Shown here one piece after another: positions 16,071-26,022 of a DNA stretch of 64,000 bases; the stretch's first letter is position 1, and every line of letters starts with the position of its first letter. The notes beneath the pieces were generated by a model, which was not told the DNA's origin, made no database searches, and saw nothing but the letters and a program-made list of their open reading frames with translations. The translations under genes were made by a program, and so were the position numbers. Source of the DNA: JACVRW01 sp963850205 (GTDB lineage Bacteria; Actinomycetota; Thermoleophilia; Solirubrobacterales; Thermoleophilaceae); NCBI GenBank assembly GCA_963850205.1, contig CAWKKJ010000015.1:310001-374000 (forward strand), in the 5' to 3' direction.

Positions 16071-17596
16071 AGCGGAACGAGCGTGCCGTCGGGCCGTCGC
16101 TCGAGCACCTGGACCTCGTTCGCACCGGGCCTCAGCGCGTCGTCGGGGACCACGAAGGAGAAGTGCTCGGCGGGGCGCAGGCGCAGCCGGAAGCTGCGGC
16201 CGGTGCCCTGGATCCGGCCGTTCACCGCCAGCACCAGGTCCCGCAGCTCGCCGGGAGCGCCGCCCTCCACCTGGCCCGTGACCCGGGTGGGCAACAGCTC
16301 CTGTTGCGGGTCGACGCTCTCCTCGATTCCCGTGGCGGCGAAGTCGGCCTCGAGCCTGCCCGCCCGCCGCACACCCAAGGCCGCCAGCCTGCGGTCCAGG
16401 AGCTCGGGGTGCGGGCCCACGCGGTGCACCGCCGCCCAGGGATCGCCGAAACGGCGCCGGCTCTCCGCGCCGGTGAGAAAGAGGGCGGCGCGGCGTTCCC
16501 TCACCGCCCGGCGCCGCCGCGCCAGCTCGTCGCGCCCGATACAGAGGGTGCCGCTGAAGTCCCGCGCCCTGAGGCAGACCTTCTCCCGCTCCTGCGTTGT
16601 CTCCGAGCCCGCCGGCCGCCCCGCCGCCCGCCAGCCCATCTTCACGTCGAGCAGGTCGGCCACCGTGGGCACGATGTCGATCGTGCGGATGAGGCTGTCG
16701 TCCACTGCGCCCCGAGTCTGGTCCGGTGCCTTGATGAAGAAGGGCACGGGGGCGATCTCCTCGATGTTGGTCTCGCTCACCTTGCGCCGGCTGCGGACGC
16801 CCACGTCGAACGAGTAGCCGTGGTCGGCCGCCACCACCAGCAGCGCGCGCCTCAGCAGCCGGGTGCGCCGTAGGCGCTGAAGCAGCCGGCCGAGCTCCCG
16901 GTCCACAAAGCCCACCTGGAGCAGGTGACGCATGTGGTTGTGCTCGGTCAGACGGGGGTCGTGGAAGCCCACCCAGCGGTTCAGGCTTCCGATCGGGTCC
17001 TTCCCGGCCGGCCGGTTGCGATGGCCGGAGGGCAGGTAGACCCAGGGTTCGTGCGGCAGCAGCGTGTGGTGGAAGTAGAAGGTCGGGCGCTCTCGCCGGC
17101 GGATGGCTCCGATCCAGCGGTGCAGGCGCTCGGGCCTACCGCCGCCGGCCAGCCGGTCGAGGATGCTCGGGCGCCGCGCCCGGGCGCCGGCGCAGATCCG
17201 CGGCGGGCACACGGCGCTGGCGGACTCCACCTTGTTGATGGCGTAGCCCAGCCGGTTCATGAGCGAGAACACGCTGGGCTGGTGGTTGCGCACGTCGGCG
17301 GCCTCACCCCGTCGGGGTAGGCGTGCGTCGAGGAGGGCCGGCACGGCGCCGAAGGTCGAGTCGAACACTGTGGTCCCGTTCGGGTACCACGTGGAGATGC
17401 GGGCCAGCGCGGCGAAGTTCGGGAAGCGCTCCGCGTCGATGCGCCCATCCGGGCGCAGCAACACATCGGTGGGGAACTCGTCGAAGACCAGCACGATCAC
17501 CGGAGGCCGCTCCGGGGCGCGCGGCTCGTCGCCCCCGCCGCAGCCGGCGGCCGCCAGGGTGAGAACCGCCGCACCGAGGAGGATTCGCCTGCGCAC
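16055..17596 (-). CDS. sulfatase/alkaline phosphatase-superfamily lipoprotein
   Basis: 513 residues with a lipoprotein signal (LLGAAVLTLAAAGC). The N-terminus of the mature domain, VIVLVFDEFPTDVLL, carries the metal-binding Asp of the superfamily. The nucleophile Thr/Ser region is near WYPNGTTVFDST, where no C/S-x-P-x-R sulfatase signature appears. ALLVVAADHGYSFDVG supplies the paired metal ligands Asp-His, and PVPFFIKAP and TIDIVPTVADLLDV complete the fold. The lack of the sulfatase formylglycine motif points to phosphoglycerol transferase- or phosphodiesterase-type chemistry rather than sulfate ester hydrolysis. A beta-rich C-terminal domain (about 430-513) is shared with the paralogue upstream. 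Probably acts on envelope polymers outside the cell. Confidence 0.85.
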   Translation of the reverse strand: MRRRILLGAAVLTLAAAGCGGGDEPRAPERPPVIVLVFDEFPTDVLLRPDGRIDAERFPNFAALARISTWYPNGTTVFDSTFGAVPALLDARLPRRGEAADVRNHQPSVFSLMNRLGYAINKVESASAVCPPRICAGARARRPSILDRLAGGGRPERLHRWIGAIRRRERPTFYFHHTLLPHEPWVYLPSGHRNRPAGKDPIGSLNRWVGFHDPRLTEHNHMRHLLQVGFVDRELGRLLQRLRRTRLLRRALLVVAADHGYSFDVGVRSRRKVSETNIEEIAPVPFFIKAPDQTRGAVDDSLIRTIDIVPTVADLLDVKMGWRAAGRPAGSETTQEREKVCLRARDFSGTLCIGRDELARRRRAVRERRAALFLTGAESRRRFGDPWAAVHRVGPHPELLDRRLAALGVRRAGRLEADFAATGIEESVDPQQELLPTRVTGQVEGGAPGELRDLVLAVNGRIQGTGRSFRLRLRPAEHFSFVVPDDALRPGANEVQVLERRPDGTLVPLQNTR

Positions 17597-17620
17597 CAGG
17601 CCAATGTAAAAGACCCCGCG

Positions 17621-19180
17621 CTATCCGCCCGTCAGCAGGCGCAACGCCCCGCGCCGCGTGACCTCGAACACCGCGACTCGGTTGGGCCCCTCGCGCAGGA
17701 CCTGCTCGGGCACCATCACCGCATAGTGCTCGGTGGGGTCGCCGGCCAGATAGAACGAGCGGCCGACGGCCCTGATGCGCCCGTTCACCGCGACCGCGAT
17801 GTCCCGCCTCGCGCCGGGCGCGCTCCCCTCCAGGTCGCCGGCGATCTGCGCCGGGACGATGCCCCTCGCCCTCCGCACCCGGCCCGGAGCGCTCGCCCCG
17901 GCGATCCGGGCCCGCACGCCGGCCGCGGCCGCCCGGGCCAAGCCGCCGGTGGCCCGCCCGAGCAGCTCGCGGTGGGGGCCGATCCCGGTGTAGAGGCTCG
18001 CCCAGTCACCGGAGCCCATCTCCCGCAGGCGGCGCCGGACCACGAGGCGCCGGCGCGCCTCCCAGCGGGGGCCCGCGATGCGCACGGTGGCGCTGAAGTC
18101 GCGGGTCGGCAGGTTCACCCCCCGCCGCCGGCGCACCGCACGCGAGAAGGCCGACCGCCCGTCGGCGCGGTAGCCGAGCCGGAAGCCCAGCATCCCGGCG
18201 ATGGTGGGAGCCATGTCGAGCGTCCGGACGTAGGCGTCGCTTGTCCGCCCGCGGCGCTGGCCGGGCGCCTTGACGATGAAGGGCACGGGGGTGACCTCCT
18301 CCACGTTGGCGCCGCTCACGCTTCTCCGCGTATCCACGCCCACCTGCCAGGCGAAGCCGTGGTCGGCGGTGAGCGCGATCAGCGTGTCGTCGTACATCCC
18401 CAGACGCTTGAGCCGCCGCATCAGCCGGCCCAGCAGCCGGTCGACGAAGCTGAGCTGGAGCAGGTAGCGCTGCTCGTTGTGCCGGGTGAGAAGGCGGTCG
18501 TGGAAGCCGGGCACCGTGAGCATGCCGGGCAGCGGATCGCGGGAATCCGGGCGCGTCCGGCGCCCCGAGGGCAGGTATAGATAGGGGCCGTGGGGCAGCA
18601 GCACGTGCTTCATCCAGAAGGTCGGCCGGCGAGACGGCCGGATCCGTGCCACGAAGCGCCCGAAGCGCTGTGGCCGGCCGTGACCCAGGCGGGGCAGGAT
18701 GGCGGGGCGGCTGGTGCGGCCGCCCCGGCACAGCCGCGGCGGGCACAGCGCGGTGGCCTCCTCGGAGCTGACCATGCGGTACCGCCGGCGGGCGAACATG
18801 TCGAAGATCGAGCGCGGATGGCCGCGCCGGTCGGGCGAGCTCTCCGGCCGCGGCCACCTGCCGTCGAGGATCAGCGGCACCGCCTTGGTGGTCGAGTCGT
18901 AGACCGAGTGCGCGTTGGGAAACCAGGTGGCCCCGGCGGCCAGCGCGGCGAAGTTCGGGTAGCGCACCGGGTCGATGCGCCCGCGGTCGTCGAGCAGCGA
19001 GTCGCCGGGAAGCTCGTCGAGGATCAGGAGGATCACGTGCGGCTGGGACGGCCGGAACGACGCGGGCTCGGCCTCCGGGGTGGGCTCGGCCTCCGGGGCA
19101 TCGGCGCCTCCGGCGGCCACCGCAAGAACGGCGCCGGCCAGAAGCAGGGCGGGCAAGAGTCGAGTGAGAAGAACGCGCAT
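17621..19180 (-). CDS. sulfatase/alkaline phosphatase-superfamily protein, paralogue of the next gene downstream
   Basis: 519 residues, alignable to the downstream gene throughout: LILDELPGDSLLDDRGRIDP, WFPNAHSVYDSTTKAVPLIL, HVLLPHGPYLYLPSGRR, the metal-binding LIALTADHGFAWQVGV, VPFIVKAPGQ and LDMAPTIAGMLGF. Again no sulfatase C/S-x-P-x-R motif is visible. A signal peptide or anchor (LLPALLLAGAVLAVAAGGA) lacks the lipobox Cys of the paralogue, so this copy is secreted or N-terminally anchored. The two genes are 24 nt apart and form a tandem duplication. Upstream lies an array of 11-bp direct repeats that may bring both genes under phosphate-type control, which would fit phosphoester chemistry. 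Confidence 0.85.
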   Translation of the reverse strand: MRVLLTRLLPALLLAGAVLAVAAGGADAPEAEPTPEAEPASFRPSQPHVILLILDELPGDSLLDDRGRIDPVRYPNFAALAAGATWFPNAHSVYDSTTKAVPLILDGRWPRPESSPDRRGHPRSIFDMFARRRYRMVSSEEATALCPPRLCRGGRTSRPAILPRLGHGRPQRFGRFVARIRPSRRPTFWMKHVLLPHGPYLYLPSGRRTRPDSRDPLPGMLTVPGFHDRLLTRHNEQRYLLQLSFVDRLLGRLMRRLKRLGMYDDTLIALTADHGFAWQVGVDTRRSVSGANVEEVTPVPFIVKAPGQRRGRTSDAYVRTLDMAPTIAGMLGFRLGYRADGRSAFSRAVRRRRGVNLPTRDFSATVRIAGPRWEARRRLVVRRRLREMGSGDWASLYTGIGPHRELLGRATGGLARAAAAGVRARIAGASAPGRVRRARGIVPAQIAGDLEGSAPGARRDIAVAVNGRIRAVGRSFYLAGDPTEHYAVMVPEQVLREGPNRVAVFEVTRRGALRLLTGG

Positions 19181-19228
19181 ACATCGGCGTCTAGGCCCTC
19201 GGGCGGACGCGCGCGGGCAAATCCCGGG

Positions 19229-19294
19229 CCGGGTCGCAACCTCGTAACGAGGCGGTCGCAGAGCGGTAACAGCGGCTTCTCAGCGGGGTAACAG
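19229..19294 (-). promoter_or_regulatory. array of six contiguous 11-bp direct repeats, PhoB/PhoP-box-like
   Basis: On the minus strand six successive 11-mers run without gaps: CTGTTACCCCG, CTGAGAAGCCG, CTGTTACCGCT, CTGCGACCGCC, TCGTTACGAGG, TTGCGACCCGG. The strong units (GTTAC) recur at exactly 22 bp. Contiguous 11-bp repeats with a CTGT-A-type 7-mer are the architecture of OmpR-family (PhoB/PhoP) binding sites. The array lies 49-114 bp upstream of the start of the first sulfatase-like gene. Confidence 0.55.
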
Positions 19295-19349
19295 AACGTG
19301 GGAACCCCGGAGGGACGGATATCCTCACGGACGTCCCGGCCCACTAGCG

Positions 19350-19916
19350 ATGACCTCGACTCCCACCCGCTACGGCAGGCTCGACCTTGGCGACGATCGG
19401 CCCCTCACCCGGCGCGCGCTCGGCTTCGCGACCCACCGCCATGCCGGGCAGCGCCGCGAGGGCGACGGCGCCCCCTACGTGACCCATCCGGTCGAGGTCG
19501 CCTCGCTGCTGCACGACGCCGGGTATCCGGACCACGTGGTCGCGGCCGGGGTGCTCCACGACGTGCTCGAGGACACCGAGGCCGAGCGCGCGGAGATCGA
19601 CGCCGCCTTCGGGTCCGAGGTCGCCGGGCTGGTGAGCGCCCTCACCGAGGACGAGTCGATCGAGGACGGGCGGGAGCGCAAGGCCGCCCTCCGGCTTCAG
19701 GTGGCGCAGGCCGGCGACGAGGCGGCGGCGGTGTTCGCGGCCGACAAGGTGTCGAAGGCGCGCGAGATGCGGATGCGCTTGGAACGGCGCTCGCTCACCG
19801 ACGCGGACAGCGCCAAGGTCGAGCACTACGTGGAGTCGCTGGAGATGCTGGAAGGCCTGATCCCGGCCCACCCGCTGGTGGAGCAGCTCCGGGGAGAGGT
19901 CGAAGCGCTTCGTTAA
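19350..19916 (+). CDS. small HD-domain hydrolase of the RSH/MESH1 type
   Basis: 188 residues, consisting only of an HD phosphohydrolase domain of the SpoT/RelA group: ATHRHAGQRREGDGAPYVTH, PVEVASLLHDAG, AAGVLHDVLEDT (the HD and ED metal/catalytic residues) and VFAADKVSKARE. There is no synthetase, TGS or ACT domain, so this is a small alarmone hydrolase-like protein that may cleave (p)ppGpp or a related nucleotide in the cytoplasm. Substrate is inferred from the family. It begins 55 nt from the outer edge of the 11-bp repeat array, so the array could also affect this gene. A GC-rich hairpin follows its stop. Confidence 0.87.
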   Translation: MTSTPTRYGRLDLGDDRPLTRRALGFATHRHAGQRREGDGAPYVTHPVEVASLLHDAGYPDHVVAAGVLHDVLEDTEAERAEIDAAFGSEVAGLVSALTEDESIEDGRERKAALRLQVAQAGDEAAAVFAADKVSKAREMRMRLERRSLTDADSAKVEHYVESLEMLEGLIPAHPLVEQLRGEVEALR

Positions 19917-20207
19917 GCGCTAGGTGCTGCTGCGCGACAGCCCGATGGCGGCCCCCGCCGCGGCCAGGAGCAGCATCAAGTAGGCACCCGCACACAGCAC
20001 AAGCGAGAGGGGCGGGCGGCGAGCCGCCCCTCTCGCCGGCCGCGGCGACCTCACTGAAGCGCCCCGTCGGCTGGATCGGGAGACTGTAGGTGCCGGGCTC
20101 GGGCGATCGGGGTCCTACATTCCGTTCCTGGTCGATTCCGGGCCCGGCACCATGTAGAACGCCACGCCGCGGTCGAAGTTCGGGGGTTGCGGCCGGGAGC
20201 CGGGCAG
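19917..20207. other. 291-bp intergenic region between convergent genes
   Basis: It holds the hairpin at 20003-20036. The rest shows no gene I can support. On the minus strand, the 30 codons after the ALDH stop read on without interruption to a TAG (with a segment FDRGVAFYMVPGP), but there is no start signal or recognisable family. Confidence 0.5.
20003..20036. terminator. GC-rich hairpin between convergent genes
   Basis: Perfect 13-bp stem GCGAGAGGGGCGG/CCGCCCCTCTCGC with an 8-nt loop, located between the rightward HD hydrolase and the leftward ALDH gene. No T-tract on either side. It could act as a bidirectional terminator. Confidence 0.6.
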
Positions 20208-21650
20208 CTAGCCCTCCAGGTTGACCAGCACGTGCTTGATCTCGGTGTAGTCCTCGAGCGCGTAGGCCGACATGTCCTTGCCGTAGCCGGACTGCTTGAA
20301 GCCGCCGTGGGGCATCTCGGTGACCATCGTGATGTGGTCGTTCACCCACACGGTGCCGAACTCCAGGGCGTTGGCCACGCGATGGGCGCGAGCCACGTCG
20401 CGCGTCCATACCGATGACGCCAGCCCGTAGCGGGTGCCGTTCGCCCACTCGATCGCCTGCTGCTCGTCGCTGAAGGGCTGCACGGTGATCACCGGCCCGA
20501 AGATCTCGTTCTGCACCATCTCGTCGGTCTGGTCCAGGCCGGCCACCACGGTCGGCTCGAGGAACGATCCGGGGAGGTCGGGCCGCTGGCCACCGGTCAC
20601 GATCTCGGCGGCATCCGAGCGGCGCTCCAGGAAGCCCTCCACCCGCTCGCGCTGCCGGGTCGAGTTGAGCGGCCCGAGCGTCGTCTCCGGGTCCATCGTG
20701 TCGCCCAGCTTGAAGCCGCGGGCCTGCTCGGCGATCCCGTTCACCACGTCGTCGTAGACCCGGCTCGAGGCCAGCACCCGCGTGGCCGCGGTGCAGTCCT
20801 GGCCGGCGTTGTAGAGCCCGGTGGCGGCCACGTGCTCGACCACGGCGTCGAGGTCCACGTCGTCGAAGACCACCACGGGCGCCTTGCCGCCCAGCTCCAG
20901 GTGCACGCGCTTGAGCGAGTCGGCCGCCTCGCGCGCGATCCACTTCCCGGTCTCGGGCGAGCCCGTGAGCGAGATCAGGCGCACGTCGGGGTGGGTGACG
21001 AGCGAGGAGCCGGCCGGCTTGCCGTGGCCGGTGATCACGTTGAGCACGCCCTTGGGCAGGCACTCGGACGCGTACTCGGCCAGCTTGACGGTGGAGACCG
21101 GGGTGGTCTCCGCCGGCTTGAGGACGATGGTGCAGCCGGTGGCCAGGGCGGGCCCGATCTTCCACACGGCCATCATCAGCGGGTAGTTCCAGGGGGTGAT
21201 CTGACCCACCACGCCCACGGGCTCGCGGCGGACGAAGGAGGTGCGCCCGGGCACGTACTCGCCCGCGGCCTTGCCCTCCAGCAGGCGGCCGGCGCCGGCG
21301 AAGAAGCGCAGGTTGTCGCACAGGAAGGGCATCTCGTCCTCGAGGAACACGTCGCGGGGCTTGCCGGCGTCGGCGGCCTCGAGGTCGGAGAGCTCGGCCG
21401 CGTGCTCCTCGAGCAGGTCGGCCAGCTTCAGCAGCGCGACGGCGCGCTCGCCCGGCGGCGTGGCCGCCCAGCCCGGCTTGGCCCGCTTGGCCGCCGCCAC
21501 CGCCCGGTCCACGTCTTCCGCAGTGGAGAGCGGCATGCGGGCGATCTCCTCGCCGGTGGCCGGGTTGATCACCGCCTCGGTCTCCCCGCTCGACGCGTCG
21601 ACGAGCTCCCCGTCGATGAGGTTCTGCAGCGTGATGGTGGCTGTGGCCAT
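20208..21650 (-). CDS. aldehyde dehydrogenase, aminobutyraldehyde type
   Basis: 480 residues, NAD-dependent ALDH. The nucleotide-binding segment is QITPWNYPLMMAVWKIGPAL, followed by TIVLKPAETTPVS and the Gly-rich LISLTGSPETGKWIA. The general base Glu is in VHLELGGKAPVVVF and the catalytic Cys in YNAGQDCTAATRVL. C-terminal EIFGPVITVQPF and MPHGGFKQSGYGKDMSAYALEDYTE complete the family pattern. The C-terminus and GQDCTAATR context resemble 4-aminobutyraldehyde/betaine-aldehyde enzymes. Position at the end of an operon with an aminotransferase, PucR regulator and alanine dehydrogenase supports oxidation of aminoaldehydes made from putrescine-like amines. Gap to ald is 10 nt. Exact substrate inferred. 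Confidence 0.9.
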   Translation of the reverse strand: MATATITLQNLIDGELVDASSGETEAVINPATGEEIARMPLSTAEDVDRAVAAAKRAKPGWAATPPGERAVALLKLADLLEEHAAELSDLEAADAGKPRDVFLEDEMPFLCDNLRFFAGAGRLLEGKAAGEYVPGRTSFVRREPVGVVGQITPWNYPLMMAVWKIGPALATGCTIVLKPAETTPVSTVKLAEYASECLPKGVLNVITGHGKPAGSSLVTHPDVRLISLTGSPETGKWIAREAADSLKRVHLELGGKAPVVVFDDVDLDAVVEHVAATGLYNAGQDCTAATRVLASSRVYDDVVNGIAEQARGFKLGDTMDPETTLGPLNSTRQRERVEGFLERRSDAAEIVTGGQRPDLPGSFLEPTVVAGLDQTDEMVQNEIFGPVITVQPFSDEQQAIEWANGTRYGLASSVWTRDVARAHRVANALEFGTVWVNDHITMVTEMPHGGFKQSGYGKDMSAYALEDYTEIKHVLVNLEG

Positions 21651-21660
21651 GGGCTCCTCC

Positions 21661-22791
<1,131 letters not shown>

Positions 22792-22813
22792 CTGACTTTC
22801 ACCCTCCCTTTGG

Positions 22814-24400
22814 TCAATGCACCAGCTCCCGCGCGCGCAGCGCGAGCCAGAACTCGATCCGGTCGCGCGCGTTGGAGAGATCCCTTCCCGTCAGCTGCTC
22901 CACCCTGCGGATCCGATAGCGCAGCGTGTGGCGGTGGCAGAACAGCTCCCGGGCCGCCTTCTCCCACTGGCCGTTCTGCTCGATGAAGGCCTCCAGGGAG
23001 CGGATCAGCTCGTCGCCGTACTCGCCGCTGGCCTCCTCGAGCGGGCTGAGCACGCTGTCGCAGTAGAGGCGCAGCGCCTCGTCGTCCTGCAGCGACAGCA
23101 GCAGCTGGAAGGCCCCCAGGTCGCGGTAGGAGGCCACCGCCGGCGAGGAACCGTTGGCCAGGGCGGCCGCCTCCAGCGCGCAACGGGCCTCGTGGAAGCT
23201 CCGTCGCACCGAGCCCACCGCCGCGCTGCGCGAGGCCGCCGCCCGCAGGGGGCCGTGCTCGGCGGCCATCGCATCGCGCGCCCGGGCGGCCACCGCCACC
23301 GGATCCACCCCCTCCGGCGCGGAGATCACCGCGCAGAGCAGGCGCTCGCGTCCGGCCACCAGCGCGCCTACGCCGGCATCGGCCAGGTGGCGGTCGAGGT
23401 CTCCCTCGGCCCGTCCGGCCGGGGCATCGTCGCCGCCCTCGAACACCAGCACCGCCGCGGGCGAGGACACGCCGAAGGGCTCCAGGCGCAGCGCCAGCTC
23501 AGCCTCGGACAGCTTGCCCGTGAGCGCCTCCGCCAGCACGTCGCCGGCCAGGCGCCGCTCGGTGTCGCGCATCGCGCGCTGGCGCATCAGCTCGAGCGCC
23601 ACCACCGTCACCGCCTGCTGCAGGATCAGCCGCTCGAAGTCCCCCAGCCCGCCTGCGTCGCGGGCCGCCACCAGCCAGGCCTGAGGTGCGCCCCGGCCCC
23701 GGATGGACACGGGCAGCACCAGCGAGCGGCCGGCGATCTCGGGATGGTCCGGAGCGAACTCGCCCGCCTCCTGGGCGGAGGCGCCGCCCGCCCCGGCCGC
23801 CACGCTGCGGCGGCGGACCTCCTCGCGCACGTGGTCCATCGCCGTGTCGGGGAGGCGGCGCCGGAAGACCTTCGCGGCGATCGTCTTGCCGCGGGCCGAC
23901 AGCACCGCCACGGCGCCCCCGGTCGCGGCGGCCAGCGCCCGCACGAGCTCGTCCAGCCCGCGCTCTTCGAGCACCAGCCGCTCCAGCCGCTTGTGGATGG
24001 CGATGCCCCGCTGCAGGACCTCGTACTGCTCGTTTACCAGCCGGGTGAAGGCCGTCTCGGTGAGAGCGATGAAGGGCAGCTCGTAGGGCACCTCGAACAC
24101 CGGGAAGCCCAGGCCGAGGGCCTCGTCGATGAGCGCCTCCGGCAGCTGGGGGTGATCGAAGCCCGTCCCGAAGCCCAGCCCGGCCAGGTGCCGGCCCGCC
24201 AGCCGGCGCACGAACTCGCGCTGGCGCTCCTCGGTGTCCAGCTGGATCCCCGTCGTGAGCAGCAGCTCCCCGCCCGACAGCCAGGGCGTGGGATCGGGTA
24301 GCTCGGAGATGTGGACCCAGCGGACGGGCGCGTCGGCGCCCTCCTCGCCGGCGGCGAGCTCGAGGCCCAGCTCGCCGGCGAGGTCGCGTACGGTCAGCAT
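22814..24400 (-). CDS. PucR-family transcriptional regulator
   Basis: 528 residues with the three-part PucR layout. An N-terminal PucR sensor domain spans about 1-125 (LTVRDLAGELGLELAAGEEG, WVHISELPDPTPWLSGGELL, LGFGTGFDHPQLPEALIDEA). A GGDEF-like middle lies at about 290-400. A C-terminal PucR helix-turn-helix begins around 470 (WEKAARELFCHRHTLRYRIR, followed by VEQLTGRDLSNARDRIEFWL). PucR-type activators control purine, amine and amino acid catabolic genes in response to a small ligand. The gene is inside the operon it presumably regulates, between the aminotransferase and ald; the inverted GTACAAC half-sites upstream at 25871-25942 are possible binding sites. Confidence 0.92.
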   Translation of the reverse strand: MLTVRDLAGELGLELAAGEEGADAPVRWVHISELPDPTPWLSGGELLLTTGIQLDTEERQREFVRRLAGRHLAGLGFGTGFDHPQLPEALIDEALGLGFPVFEVPYELPFIALTETAFTRLVNEQYEVLQRGIAIHKRLERLVLEERGLDELVRALAAATGGAVAVLSARGKTIAAKVFRRRLPDTAMDHVREEVRRRSVAAGAGGASAQEAGEFAPDHPEIAGRSLVLPVSIRGRGAPQAWLVAARDAGGLGDFERLILQQAVTVVALELMRQRAMRDTERRLAGDVLAEALTGKLSEAELALRLEPFGVSSPAAVLVFEGGDDAPAGRAEGDLDRHLADAGVGALVAGRERLLCAVISAPEGVDPVAVAARARDAMAAEHGPLRAAASRSAAVGSVRRSFHEARCALEAAALANGSSPAVASYRDLGAFQLLLSLQDDEALRLYCDSVLSPLEEASGEYGDELIRSLEAFIEQNGQWEKAARELFCHRHTLRYRIRRVEQLTGRDLSNARDRIEFWLALRARELVH

Positions 24401-24425
24401 GAGCCGGTTGCCGGCCCGGGCCCTC

Positions 24426-25832
24426 TCAGTGCCGGACGATCCGGTCCCAGGCCTCGGTGAGCACCGCCCGCAGCGTGGTGTCGATCTCCTGGAACTGCTC
24501 GCTGTCGGCGATCAGCGGCGGCGAGAGCTGGATCACGGGGTCGCCGCGGTCGTCCGCGCGGCAGATCAGCCCCTGGCGGAAGAGCTCGCCCGACACGAAG
24601 CCCCGGAGCAGCTCCTCGGCCTCGTCGTCCTCGAAGCTCTCCTTGGTCTCCTTGTCCTTGACCAGCTCGAGCGCGTGGAAGTAGCCCGCCCCGCGCACGT
24701 CGCCCACGATCGGCAGGTCCTCCTTGAGCCCCTCGAGCATCTGGCCGAACTCGCCCTCCTTGGCCAGCACGTGGCCGCACAGGTCCTCCCGTTCGAAGAC
24801 GTCCAGGTTGGCCAGCGCCACCGCGCCGCTCACCGGGTGGCCGCCGAAGGTGATGCCGTGGTTGAACATCTCCTTGCCCTCCATGAAGGGCTCGGCCACC
24901 TTGTCGGCGGTGATCACCGCGCCCATGGGCGCGTAGGCGGAGGTGATGCCCTTGGCGGTGGTGATCATGTCCGGCTCCACGCCGAAGCGCTCGCAGCCGA
25001 AGTAGTGGCCCAGGCGGCCCCAGGAGCAGATGACCTCGTCGGAGATGAGCAGGATGCCGTGGCGGTCGCAGATCTCGCGGACCCGCTGCCAGTAGCCGTC
25101 CTGGGGCACGAAGCAGCCGCCCGAGTTCTGCACTGGCTCGAGGATCACAGCGGCCACGGTCTCCGGGTCCTGGAACTCGATCACGTGCTCGAGCTGATCG
25201 GCGGCCCAGAGCGGGTCGCGCTCCTCAGGCCAGCGGTAGCTGTTGGTGTTGGGCGCGTGGTAGGCGCCCGGTACCAGCGGCTCGAACGGCGTGCGCAGCG
25301 GGGTGATGCCGGTGATCGAGAGCGCGCCGAAGGTGGTGCCGTGGTAGGCCACCTCGCGCGAGATGATCTTGGTGCGCTGCGCCTGGCCGTGCATCCGGTG
25401 GTACTGGCGGGCGAGCTTCCAGGCCGACTCCACGGCCTCGGAGCCACCGGAGGTGAAGAACACCCGGTTGAGGTCGCCGGGCGCAAGGTGCGCGATGCGC
25501 TCGGCCAGCTCGATGGCCACCGGATGCGCGTAGCTCCAGTTGGTGAAGAAGCCCAGCTCCTTTGCCTGGCGGGCAGCGGCCTCGCCCAGCTCGGCCCGGC
25601 CGTGGCCGGCGTTCACGCAGAAGAGCGCGGAGAGCCCGTCGAGATAGCGCCGGTCCTGCTCGTCGTAGACGTAACAGCCCTCGCCGCGCGTGATGATGGG
25701 GATCTCATGGCCGTCGTCGTACGCGCCCATGCGGGTGAAGTGCATCCACAGGTGGCGGCGCGCCTTCTCCTGCAGCGTGCTCGGACCAGCGGAGGTCTCG
25801 GGCTCGAAGACGGTCTGTGGAGTGGTGGCCAT
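24426..25832 (-). CDS. class III (omega-) aminotransferase
   Basis: 468 residues from the ATG at 25832, preceded by GAGGAG at good spacing. PLP-dependent fold type I enzyme: FFTSGGSEAVESAWKLARQY forms the phosphate loop, EVAYHGTTFGALSITG packs on the ring, LLISDEVICSWGRLG carries the ring-N-binding Asp, and MITTAKGITSAYAPMGA holds the catalytic Lys. The HLWMHFTRMGAYDDG opening is typical of the branch that handles putrescine, beta-alanine, taurine or GABA with pyruvate. It heads an operon with PucR, alanine dehydrogenase and ALDH, and is divergent from a polyamine ABC transporter, so a polyamine or its product is the best guess for donor. Cytoplasmic. Confidence 0.92.
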   Translation of the reverse strand: MATTPQTVFEPETSAGPSTLQEKARRHLWMHFTRMGAYDDGHEIPIITRGEGCYVYDEQDRRYLDGLSALFCVNAGHGRAELGEAAARQAKELGFFTNWSYAHPVAIELAERIAHLAPGDLNRVFFTSGGSEAVESAWKLARQYHRMHGQAQRTKIISREVAYHGTTFGALSITGITPLRTPFEPLVPGAYHAPNTNSYRWPEERDPLWAADQLEHVIEFQDPETVAAVILEPVQNSGGCFVPQDGYWQRVREICDRHGILLISDEVICSWGRLGHYFGCERFGVEPDMITTAKGITSAYAPMGAVITADKVAEPFMEGKEMFNHGITFGGHPVSGAVALANLDVFEREDLCGHVLAKEGEFGQMLEGLKEDLPIVGDVRGAGYFHALELVKDKETKESFEDDEAEELLRGFVSGELFRQGLICRADDRGDPVIQLSPPLIADSEQFQEIDTTLRAVLTEAWDRIVRH

Positions 25833-25870
25833 GCTGCTTCTCCTCGCTCTCGAAAGTGCCTGGACGCAAC

Positions 25871-25942
25871 GTACAACGGTATCTACGCCTCTGGAGGGAC
25901 ACAAGGGCGCACCGTGGCGAAGTCAACCGGGGTCAGTTGTAC
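25871..25942. promoter_or_regulatory. inverted GTACAAC...GTTGTAC half-sites in the divergent promoter region
   Basis: The 190-bp gap between the divergent aminotransferase and PotA genes has GTACAAC at 25871-25877 and its reverse complement GTTGTAC at 25936-25942. Local AT content is higher than in surrounding DNA. The arrangement fits a shared operator for a regulator such as the PucR protein encoded in the leftward operon; this is inference from position and symmetry. Confidence 0.35.
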
Positions 25943-26022
25943 ATCTAGGCCAATTAAGCCAGTGTGATTTCGGCGTTTTGCCACTTGCGATCACTCCGCT
26001 TCGGCCATAGCTTGCAGTCCAG

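Noticed and set aside
16055..19180. Classical sulfatases
   Set aside because: Fold matches the alkaline phosphatase/sulfatase superfamily, but I find no C/S-x-P-x-R formylglycine signature in either protein.
20102..20207. 30 codons in frame after the ALDH stop (FDRGVAFYMVPGP)
   Set aside because: No start or ribosome site and too short to match a family; might be a remnant but cannot be supported.
22814..24400. Long plus-strand frame opposite the PucR gene
   Set aside because: The minus strand has clear PucR and HTH domains; the plus frame is Gln/His/Arg-rich shadow.
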